Assembly (NCBI GenBank): GCA_043751715.1
Contig: JAYUZO010000110.1
Span: 1 to 13,691 of the forward strand
Direction of reading: 5' to 3'
Length of the DNA stretch: 13,691 nt
From: JAAFHS01 sp043751715
GTDB taxonomy: Bacteria > Pseudomonadota > Alphaproteobacteria > Rhodobacterales > Rhodobacteraceae
A program made the translations under genes and the position numbers. Positions within the stretch are counted from its first letter, which is position 1. Each line of letters begins with the position of its first letter. The notes below the pieces were generated by a model. That model saw nothing but the letters and a program-made list of their open reading frames with translations, was not told the origin of the DNA and searched no databases. Positions 1 through 6,501 of the stretch are shown here, piece by piece.

Positions 1-1560
1 CTGACGGCCTTTACGTTTTTCTGGGTGGCCCTGTCGGTGGGGACTGCCGTGATCGGGTTGGTGCAGCCGACAGTTGCGCCAAAGCCCATGATGGCAAAGC
101 TGCGCGGCATAGACGTGGCAATTCTGTTGCCGATGTACGGAGAGCCTGCGCAGCAGACCATTCAATCAACGGTGACCTTGCTGAAAAGCCTGCATGCGGC
201 CGAAACACTGCACCGCTTCAGCCTGCATATTCTTAGCGATAGCCGCAATCCGGCCGACCGGGCCGAAGAGGCGCGCGTTGTGCGGCATATGCAGTTGACG
301 CTGCCGCATCTGGCCATTCATTACCGCTGGCGGACGCAGAACACGGATTACAAATCGGGCAACCTGCGAGAATGGGTGACAACCAAGGGCCATGCCTATG
401 AGGGTATGCTCGTGCTGGATGCCGACAGCATCATGGACCGCGCCACGGTGCTGCATCTGGCGGATGAGCTGTCTTTGGATGATGGGGCAGGGTTGCTGCA
501 AACCATTCCGCGTCTGTTGCCGGGCCGCACGCTGTGGCAGCGCATGCAGGAATTTTCGGCCCATGTTTACGGCGTGACGCTGGGGCGGGGGTTTTCGGTC
601 TGGGCGGGGGACGAGGCGAATTTCATGGGGCACAACGCCATGCTGCGCACACGGGCCTTTGCCGCCTGTGCGGGTTTGCCGAAACTGCCGGGCCGCAGGC
701 CGATGGGCGGGGTGATCCTGAGCCATGATTTTGTCGAAGCGGCGCTGTTGCGCCGGGCGGGTTGGGGTGTGCGGCTGTTGCCAGACCTGTCTGGCAGTTT
801 TGAAGATACGCCCGAAACAACGGTGGGTTATATTCAGCGCGACCGGCGGTGGTGTCAGGGCAACATGCAGCACCTGAAGATCATCGGGGCGGCAGGCCTG
901 CACCCGGTATCGCGGTTCCATCTGATGCAGGGGGCGATGGCCTATCTGGCGTCGGTGACATGGTTTTTGCTGCTGGTGCTGTGGGTGGTTGTGGGTGATG
1001 AAACGGCAAATTCGGGCTGGCGCTATTTTGCGGATGGTCCGGCGCCGATGACGATCTGGCCAGATGTGCCATGGATCACCCATGCGATGATTGCGGGGGT
1101 CATTCTGCTGACGCTGCTTTTGCCCAAAATGATCGGGGCTACGGATTTCATCCGTCGGGGTGGGCTGAAAAAGGGCTCTTTCGCGGCATTTGCGGGCACG
1201 ATGGCGCTGGAAATGGCGACCAGCCTGCTGATTGCGCCGATGATGATGATTCAGCACCTGCGCGCGGTTATCCGCACGTTTGCAGGGTTTGACACGGGCT
1301 GGGCCCCGCACCAGAACGGGCGGCCAAAGCTGGGCGATCTGTTCCGGTTTCATGCGGTTGAAACGATAGCGGGTGTGTGCCTGATCGGATTTGCAGGGAT
1401 GGGCTACCTGAGCCTGTGGCTGGTGCCGACGGCCGTCTGCCTTGCGCTTGCGGCACCTTTGGCCTGGGTTCTGGCACTGGATGCAAACCAATGGCCGCTT
1501 TTCCGGTTTGGCAAAACGGAAAAAGCGGCGGCAGTTATCCGGTTGCACGCGGTATCCTGA
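1..1560 (+). CDS. opgH: Glucans biosynthesis glucosyltransferase H (OpgH/MdoH), 5'-truncated
   Basis: This inner-membrane family 2 glycosyltransferase is expected to polymerise glucose from UDP-glucose into the backbone of osmoregulated periplasmic glucans. The frame is open from base 1 to the TGA at 1558-1560, giving 519 visible residues; a GTG at 25 is in frame but is not the true start, because coding continues upstream. Numbering from the first visible codon, a membrane helix covers about residues 3-21, followed by a cytosolic GT2 domain. That domain has the DADS metal/nucleotide motif (140-143), a LSHDFVEAALLRRAGW block (about 240-255) holding the catalytic-type acidic residue, and RDRRWCQGN (280-288), the (Q/R)xxRW-type motif of processive synthases. 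Four or more membrane helices follow (about 307-332, 359-380, 396-422, 451-496). The blocks match OpgH rather than cellulose synthase. The partner gene opgG is often upstream in other bacteria and would lie outside this window. Downstream genes are separated by 390 bases, so they are probably a different transcript. Confidence 0.93.
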   Translation: MTAFTFFWVALSVGTAVIGLVQPTVAPKPMMAKLRGIDVAILLPMYGEPAQQTIQSTVTLLKSLHAAETLHRFSLHILSDSRNPADRAEEARVVRHMQLTLPHLAIHYRWRTQNTDYKSGNLREWVTTKGHAYEGMLVLDADSIMDRATVLHLADELSLDDGAGLLQTIPRLLPGRTLWQRMQEFSAHVYGVTLGRGFSVWAGDEANFMGHNAMLRTRAFAACAGLPKLPGRRPMGGVILSHDFVEAALLRRAGWGVRLLPDLSGSFEDTPETTVGYIQRDRRWCQGNMQHLKIIGAAGLHPVSRFHLMQGAMAYLASVTWFLLLVLWVVVGDETANSGWRYFADGPAPMTIWPDVPWITHAMIAGVILLTLLLPKMIGATDFIRRGGLKKGSFAAFAGTMALEMATSLLIAPMMMIQHLRAVIRTFAGFDTGWAPHQNGRPKLGDLFRFHAVETIAGVCLIGFAGMGYLSLWLVPTAVCLALAAPLAWVLALDANQWPLFRFGKTEKAAAVIRLHAVS

Positions 1561-1637
1561 CCCGTGGCGCATGCGCACCTGAATTTGGGTTTCTTTTAGG
1601 CAAATTGCCATTTATGCGCAGGAGTCAAGGCCTGTCG

Positions 1638-1679
1638 GGGCCTGCTTTCCGGGCCGTGCGGCGCGCCTGCAGGCCCTTT
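1638..1679 (+). terminator. Possible transcription terminator downstream of opgH
   Basis: GGGCCTGC (1638-1645) is perfectly complementary in inverted orientation to GCAGGCCC (1669-1676), and the second arm is followed by TTT. The loop is long (23 bases) but itself contains the GC-rich palindrome GGCGCGCC (1660-1667). The T run is too short for a textbook intrinsic terminator, so this is a candidate based only on position and symmetry. Confidence 0.3.
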
Positions 1680-1885
1680 GGCGGTTACTAATGCTGGCAT
1701 CCACGGGGCGGACTGCCAACTATTGGTGGACGCGATGTGCATATGTCGGCGGGCGTACTGTGGCAGAATTCACATCATTTCCCGCATTGTGGCAGGATTA
1801 TGGAGCAAAAAGAGCAAATTGAGGCGCGACAGCGAACGCTCCCCCTAGAAAAGTGATCCGGAATCTTTTACGCGTTACATTAATG

Positions 1886-1931
1886 GTCCCGTCTAAGGGA
1901 CTGAATAATCAGCCGGAACACAGAGTCCGGC
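1886..1931 (+). promoter_or_regulatory. Two small hairpins in the leader of the adhesin gene
   Basis: GTCCC (1886-1890) pairs with GGGAC (1897-1901) across a 6-base loop. GCCGGA (1912-1917) pairs with TCCGGC (1926-1931) across an 8-base loop. Both stems are perfect. The second ends only a few bases before the purine-rich ribosome site AGGCGGAG (1937-1944) that serves the ATG at 1951. If the leader is transcribed, these could tune translation or mRNA stability. No known riboswitch or RNA family is recognised, and stems this short can occur by chance. Confidence 0.3.
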
Positions 1932-1950
1932 GTTTGAGGCGGAGTATATC

Positions 1951-4900
1951 ATGGTGCAGGCGATTGATTTCGCCGTTCGCGATTCTGCGGGCGGTATGGT
2001 ACGTGGAACTGTCGGCGGTGACACGGGCAGCAATTTCATTCAGATGGGGTCTGGCGAAGAAATCTCGCTGAACCTGTCGCGTGCCAGCGTCGTGTCATAC
2101 GAACGCATCGGCGGCGATCTTGTCATCACGATGACGGATGGCAGCCAGATCAAGCTGGCCGGGTATTTTGCGGGCACCGAAGGCAACCTGCTGTATCTTT
2201 CAACCAACGGTGACATCGCGCTGGTCGAACTGACCGGCACCGAAGGACCGCTCTATGCCACCTACGGCACGACCGAGGGCTGGGACAAGTACAGCGTTCT
2301 TGATGATCTGCGCTTTGTGAATGGCGACAATTTTGCCGAAGCGGTTGTGGTTGGGAACGAACCTGCGGGTCAGGGCCTGTTTGCGCCGGCACTGCTGGGC
2401 GGTGGTCTGGGCGGCGGCGGTCTTGCGGCGGGGCTGCTGGGTGGCGGTCTGCTGCTGGGTGGTGGTGGCGGTGGCGGCGGTGGTGGCCCGGTTGTTCCGG
2501 TTGTGCCAACGCGCCCTGCGCCAACGGTTGATAACCCGACACGCACGGAAACGGTAACGACAAACACGGTGGACCGTGATCTTGATATCACCGGTACGGG
2601 TGTGCCGGGTGATACGGTGGTTGTGACCATCGGCACGCAAACGCAAACGACGACAATCGGTGGTAACGGCACATGGGGCGTTACCTTCCCCGGCACCAGC
2701 CTGCCATCAGATGGCACCTATGATTCCAGCGTGGTTGTGACGCCGCCCACGGGCGGGCCGATTGAACTGGATGGCCCGGATTACATCATCGACATGACGC
2801 CACCGCCGGTCACGCTGACCGCAGGGTTTGAAACGAATGGCGATGTGGAAAATCTGGTTGAGCACGCCAACGGCGTGACGCTGACAGGCACATCAGAGGT
2901 GGGCGCGACGGTGACTGTTACAGTCAGCGGCACGACAAAGACAGTCACGGTTGGCGCGTCAGGGACGTGGAGCGTTACGTATTCGACCACGGAACTGCCG
3001 GGCGGTGAATACACGGTGCCTGCGGTGATCCGCGCGACAGACCCGCTTGGCAACGTCACCATCGTGAATGACCGGGTGGTGATTGACACGGTACCGAATG
3101 TCATCACGTTTGACAGCGTGACGACGGATAACACGGTGAACGGGGCCGAGGCGACTGCCGGGTTCAACATCACGGGCAATGGCACGGCCAATGCGACGAT
3201 TTTGGTGACGCTGCAGGGCACGACCCGCACGGTGACGGTGGGCGCAGATGGCAAATGGTCGCTGGCTTGGGCCGCGGGCACGCTGACGCCGGGTGAATAT
3301 GACGCAACCATCAGCGCCACATCGACGGATGCTGCGGGCAACGTGAAAACATCAACGCACACAATGCGCGTGGATACAGCCACATCGGTTGCTTTTGCGG
3401 CGGCTGCGGTTGAAGGTGATAACGTTGTGAACGGGGCGGAACGCAGCGACGGCGTGACGCTGACCGGCACTGCGCAACCAGGGGCCACGGTTTCGGTGGC
3501 GTGGAATGGCACGACGCTGCCAGCAACGGTTGCGGCGGACGGGTCATGGACGGTCAATTTCTCGGCGGCGTTATTGCCAACGGGGATGCTGCCTGTTGCC
3601 ACGACGGCGACGGTGACGGCAACGGATGCGGCTGGCAATGCGGCCAGTGCGACGCGGACGATCACGTTTGATACGGGCACGTCAGTGACGATTGATGCGC
3701 AGCAGCTGGGTGGTGACAACATCGAATCCGGTGCGGAAGCGGTGAACGGCATTGTGCTGACAGGCACGGCTGAAGCGGGCGCTTCGGTTGCGGTCACGTT
3801 CGAAGGCATCACGCGCACGGTAACAGCGGCACAAAACGGTGTGTGGAGCGCGAACTGGTCAGCAGGCGAAGTGCGGGCGGGGCAGTATAACAGCACGGTC
3901 ACAGTAACGGCGACGGATCTGGCAGGAAACACGGCAACCGCATCACACGGCATCCGGGTTGATACGGTGGTGTCACCATTCACGGCGAACACGGTCGCAA
4001 CCGGTGCTGATACGGTGGTGAACGCGGTTGAGGCAGCGGCGGGTCTGACAGTGTCGGGCACGGTTGAGGCCGGATCGACGGTTGTGGTGAAATTCGGCAA
4101 CGGCGCCACGATCAACGCAGTGGTCAACGGCACAACCTGGACAGTGGCCATTCCGGCAGGGCAAATTCCGGCGGGCGAAAGCGCAGTCACGCTGATGGCA
4201 ACGGCGACGGATGCGGTTGGTAACACAGCTGTGCAGCAGCAGACGGTGAATGTTGACACCATCGTGCGAAACTTTGCCCGCACGGGTGGCACGATTGGTG
4301 GCGACGGCACGCTGAACGCAGCCGAAGTGGCCGCTGGCCTGACGCTGACAGGCACGGTTGAGCCGAATGCGACGGTGGTGGTGTCCCTGGCAAATGGTGC
4401 GACGCAAACGGTGACGGCAGGGGCCAACGGCCTGTGGTCGGCGACCTTTGCATCCAGCGTGCTGCCTGCCGGCGAAGGCAACATGGCGGTCACAATGCGC
4501 GCGACCGACCTTGCTGGTAACGTGGCCAACCTGAACGGCAGTTTTGCCTATGACACGGTCGCACCGGGTGCGCCGGATGTGATCACCTTTGACCGTGATT
4601 TCCGCGTCGCATCAAGCGGTGTGCGCGGGGTGGGTGTAACAACCAGTGATGATGATCTGACCTTCTTCAAGGTAGGTGCAACCGGTGCAGCGGTAGGGTT
4701 CGCGGCCACGGAAACGCTGAATGCGAATGATCCGACCGAAACCAACTATTCGTTTGGCACCACGCGTGTTCCTGACGGCACCTATCTGGTCATCAACACC
4801 GAAGATACGGCGGGCAACGAATCCAGCACGCTGTTCATCGTGAACAACACCACCGCAACGACGGTTGATCTGAACCGGGCCGGACTTGCCGGGTTCGACT

Positions 4901-5148
4901 TCAGCACGATTGATCTGTCGGTTGCGCCGCAAGCCAGCCTGACGATCACCGAGGCGCAGATCCGCAGTCTGACCGGGGCTGACAAGACCCTGACGATTGC
5001 GGGTGGCGCGGATGATACTGTCACAATGACGGGGGCGGTGGATACCGGCAACAACGTCACGGTCGATGGTCAGACCTACAGCATCTACACGCTGGGCAAT
5101 CAGGGTGCGACCATCCATCTGGACGATGACATCACCAAGGTCATCTGA
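1951..5148 (+). CDS. Large BapA/Lap-like repetitive surface adhesin, T1SS substrate
   Basis: This 1065-residue protein is probably secreted by the three genes that follow and acts at the cell surface or in the biofilm matrix. There is no Sec signal peptide. Residues 1-140 resemble the BapA-type prefix domain (beta-rich, with DGSQIKLAGYF near 63-73). Residues 148-179 are Leu/Gly-rich, include LAAG (158-161) and end in ten glycines. Seven Ig-like repeats of 96-99 residues follow (about 191-870), each with a (G/D/T)(I/V/L/F)x(I/V/L)(T/S)G motif and one landmark Trp (242, 340, 436, 533, 632, 730, 829). Residues 871-970 look like a divergent repeat. Residues 971-1065 carry an ADDTVTMTG and VDGQTYSIYT module and the hydrophobic end ITKVI, typical of T1SS adhesin C-termini. 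I see no cysteine. Clear GGxGxDxux calcium-binding arrays are absent, so it is not a classical RTX toxin. The ATG at 1951 has AGGCGGAG 6 bases upstream. Substrate status rests on architecture plus adjacency; the ligand is unknown. Confidence 0.85.
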   Translation: MVQAIDFAVRDSAGGMVRGTVGGDTGSNFIQMGSGEEISLNLSRASVVSYERIGGDLVITMTDGSQIKLAGYFAGTEGNLLYLSTNGDIALVELTGTEGPLYATYGTTEGWDKYSVLDDLRFVNGDNFAEAVVVGNEPAGQGLFAPALLGGGLGGGGLAAGLLGGGLLLGGGGGGGGGGPVVPVVPTRPAPTVDNPTRTETVTTNTVDRDLDITGTGVPGDTVVVTIGTQTQTTTIGGNGTWGVTFPGTSLPSDGTYDSSVVVTPPTGGPIELDGPDYIIDMTPPPVTLTAGFETNGDVENLVEHANGVTLTGTSEVGATVTVTVSGTTKTVTVGASGTWSVTYSTTELPGGEYTVPAVIRATDPLGNVTIVNDRVVIDTVPNVITFDSVTTDNTVNGAEATAGFNITGNGTANATILVTLQGTTRTVTVGADGKWSLAWAAGTLTPGEYDATISATSTDAAGNVKTSTHTMRVDTATSVAFAAAAVEGDNVVNGAERSDGVTLTGTAQPGATVSVAWNGTTLPATVAADGSWTVNFSAALLPTGMLPVATTATVTATDAAGNAASATRTITFDTGTSVTIDAQQLGGDNIESGAEAVNGIVLTGTAEAGASVAVTFEGITRTVTAAQNGVWSANWSAGEVRAGQYNSTVTVTATDLAGNTATASHGIRVDTVVSPFTANTVATGADTVVNAVEAAAGLTVSGTVEAGSTVVVKFGNGATINAVVNGTTWTVAIPAGQIPAGESAVTLMATATDAVGNTAVQQQTVNVDTIVRNFARTGGTIGGDGTLNAAEVAAGLTLTGTVEPNATVVVSLANGATQTVTAGANGLWSATFASSVLPAGEGNMAVTMRATDLAGNVANLNGSFAYDTVAPGAPDVITFDRDFRVASSGVRGVGVTTSDDDLTFFKVGATGAAVGFAATETLNANDPTETNYSFGTTRVPDGTYLVINTEDTAGNESSTLFIVNNTTATTVDLNRAGLAGFDFSTIDLSVAPQASLTITEAQIRSLTGADKTLTIAGGADDTVTMTGAVDTGNNVTVDGQTYSIYTLGNQGATIHLDDDITKVI
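2392..2487 (+). repeat. Leu/Gly-rich linker with a GGT/GGC triplet tract
   Basis: This in-frame segment of the adhesin gene encodes residues 148-179. Bases 2458-2487 are ten consecutive glycine codons, GGT or GGC only. A triplet tract like this can gain or lose codons by slippage without breaking the frame. The encoded segment separates the prefix domain from the Ig-like repeats and contains the di-alanine at 2425-2430. Confidence 0.8.
2521..4560 (+). repeat. Seven tandem Ig-like repeats in the adhesin gene
   Basis: Approximate repeat starts are 2521, 2809, 3097, 3382, 3679, 3970 and 4264. Each unit of roughly 290 bases encodes an N-terminal stretch around NG(A)E, an LTGT-like strand, an alternating Val/Thr strand, a G-x-W turn, a TATDxAGN-like segment and a closing (V/I)DT. 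The repeats are clearly homologous in protein but diverged in DNA. Only short words such as GTGACGCTGAC recur, so there is no sign of very recent duplication. Confidence 0.85.
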
Positions 5149-5163
5149 TCGGAGAACGGGACA

Positions 5164-6501
5164 ATGCCCGGCTTTCCGACATACAGAACAGGATGGGGGA
5201 AGCACCCCCATCCGGCCCACCTGATTGCCGCCGTGTTATTGGCGGGATGCGTTGGTGGTGATGATGCAACGCGGTTTGGCGCAGGTGAAGGTCTGGCGCC
5301 AACCGAAGTTTCAGGCCCGAATTCGTTTGCGCAGGACGGGGCCGCGCAATCTGCGCTGATCGAAGGGTTACGCACGCGGCAAAGCGTGCTGCCGGATGCC
5401 GGGCCATTTGCCAGCGTTGCAGATGCGGTGATTGCGGCCAGTGCGGGTGCGGCGGTTGCAGAATTGCGCGTGGCACGGCTGAAATCACAGGCGCAGGCAA
5501 ACAACTGGCTGCCGTCCATCGGGCCATCGGTTGATCTGACATCGCTTGGGGCGGTGGTGGCATCCATGGTGCTGGAACAAACCATTTTCGACAATGGCCG
5601 CAACAAGGCCGAACGGGCCTTTGCAGCGGCGGATGTGGAAGTGGCGGCGGTAACGCTGGCACAAGATATGAATGACCGGGTCTATACCGGCCTTGCGCAT
5701 TACATCGAGGCGGAGCGCGCGCGGGCGCAAAGTGCGCTGGCCGAGGCGGCTGTGGCACGGTTGGGTGAATTTGACCGGATCGTGGGTATCCGGGTGGACG
5801 GGGGGGTGTCTGACCGCACGGAAGCACAGATCATCCGGCAAAAGCTGACGGAAATGCAATCAACGCGGGCGGCTGATCTTGCGGCGGTTGATGCAGCAAT
5901 GGCCAGCCTGAACGCGATGTCGGCCACACCGATGACGGGGCAAAGCGGTTTGCAGGCGATCGGGTCTGATACCGGGGCCGAACCGCTGACGGTGGTGATG
6001 GAACGGGGCCGGGGTGCGCGCAGCATTGCCGAGGCGAACATGGCGCGGGCGAGGCTGTTGCCGGGTATCACGGCGCGGGCGACGGCAGATGACAGCGGTG
6101 ATATTGCCAGCGGTGTGCGGCTGGGCACGAATGGGCTGATCTCGGCTGGGCTGGGGTCAAACCTGCAGGCCCTGGGTGCGGCGGAAGAGGTGGCAGACCG
6201 GCGGATTGCGGAAGCGTCGGAAGAGGCGAACCGCGCGATCATCACGCTGGAAAGCGAAATTGCGACGCTGCAGATGCGGCAACGCGATGGTGGTGAGGTG
6301 GTGCGCCAGACCGGGGCGAACCTGGAATTATTCACGGAACAGTACGAGGTGGGGCGTCGCACGCTGCTGGAACTGGTCAATCAGTATGACAGTTTCGCGC
6401 GGCTTGAACGTGAACACGCGGCCTTGACCTATGAAATCGCGCTGCGTCAGTTGCAGATTGCACGGGCGCGGGGCCAGTTGGTGGATGGTGCGCGGCTATG
6501 A
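5164..6501 (+). CDS. TolC-family outer-membrane factor, lipoprotein, of the T1SS
   Basis: This is the presumed outer-membrane channel of the adhesin exporter, forming a trimeric barrel plus periplasmic tunnel. The protein has 445 residues, close to the usual TolC length. The N-terminus has a basic n-region, a short hydrophobic core and the lipobox LLAGC, with Cys29 as the predicted lipidated residue; Val at +2 is compatible with outer-membrane sorting. Two long helical halves follow. The first includes LEQTIFDNGRNKAERAF (about 138-154), the equivalent of the 'PLFDGGR' region of TolC proteins. The second (about 330-440) is coiled-coil-like with TEQYEVGRRTLLELVNQYDSF, characteristic of the family. 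The ATG at 5164 follows GGAG (5151-5154), 15 bases after the adhesin stop. The TGA overlaps the next ATG by four bases, implying translational coupling. Confidence 0.88.
   Translation: MPGFPTYRTGWGKHPHPAHLIAAVLLAGCVGGDDATRFGAGEGLAPTEVSGPNSFAQDGAAQSALIEGLRTRQSVLPDAGPFASVADAVIAASAGAAVAELRVARLKSQAQANNWLPSIGPSVDLTSLGAVVASMVLEQTIFDNGRNKAERAFAAADVEVAAVTLAQDMNDRVYTGLAHYIEAERARAQSALAEAAVARLGEFDRIVGIRVDGGVSDRTEAQIIRQKLTEMQSTRAADLAAVDAAMASLNAMSATPMTGQSGLQAIGSDTGAEPLTVVMERGRGARSIAEANMARARLLPGITARATADDSGDIASGVRLGTNGLISAGLGSNLQALGAAEEVADRRIAEASEEANRAIITLESEIATLQMRQRDGGEVVRQTGANLELFTEQYEVGRRTLLELVNQYDSFARLEREHAALTYEIALRQLQIARARGQLVDGARL

Larger units (their letters stand above)
1561..1950. other. Intergenic region between opgH and the adhesin gene
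   Basis: This 390-base stretch holds no convincing gene; the short open frames here have no ribosome site or recognisable protein. It contains several short symmetrical elements: a 10-base palindrome GCGCATGCGC (1567-1576), GGCAAATTGCC (1599-1609), a terminator-like stem (1638-1676) and CCAACTATTGG (1716-1726). The octamer TGTGGCAG occurs twice, about 28 bases apart (from about 1759 and 1787). Two hairpins sit near the 3' end. I could not identify a convincing sigma-70 or sigma-54 promoter, although the size of the gap and the change of function make a promoter for the secretion locus likely here. Confidence 0.6.

Noticed and set aside
166..1611. Open frame of 481 codons on the minus strand opposite opgH
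   Set aside because: The product is rich in Arg/Gln/His/Pro in a way typical of antisense translation of a GC-rich gene, and opgH on the + strand has all family motifs.
1787..1805. Possible sigma-54 promoter around TGTGGCAGGATTATGGAGC
   Set aside because: TGGCAG resembles the -24 element, but no TTGC-type -12 element follows at the right distance.
1819..1850. Possible sigma-70 promoter TTGAGG ... CTAGAA before the adhesin gene
   Set aside because: The spacer would be 20 bases and the -10 match is poor.
1853..2071. Small + strand open frame overlapping the start of the adhesin gene
   Set aside because: It overlaps the adhesin start in another frame, has no good ribosome site and its Arg-rich product resembles nothing recognisable.
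2781..4529. Long open frame of 582 codons on the minus strand, antisense to the adhesin repeats
   Set aside because: It is a by-product of GC-rich repetitive codons; it has low complexity (Val/Ala/Ser/Thr), no ribosome site and no recognisable domain, while the + strand frame encodes clear Ig-like repeats.
2521..4560. CRISPR or DNA-level tandem repeat array
   Set aside because: The periodicity is protein-level; units are about 290 bases, diverged in DNA and fully in frame with no spacer pattern.
4981..5050. RTX calcium-binding repeat array at the adhesin C-terminus
   Set aside because: Only one GGADD-like turn is present; no series of GGxGxDxux nonapeptides is visible.
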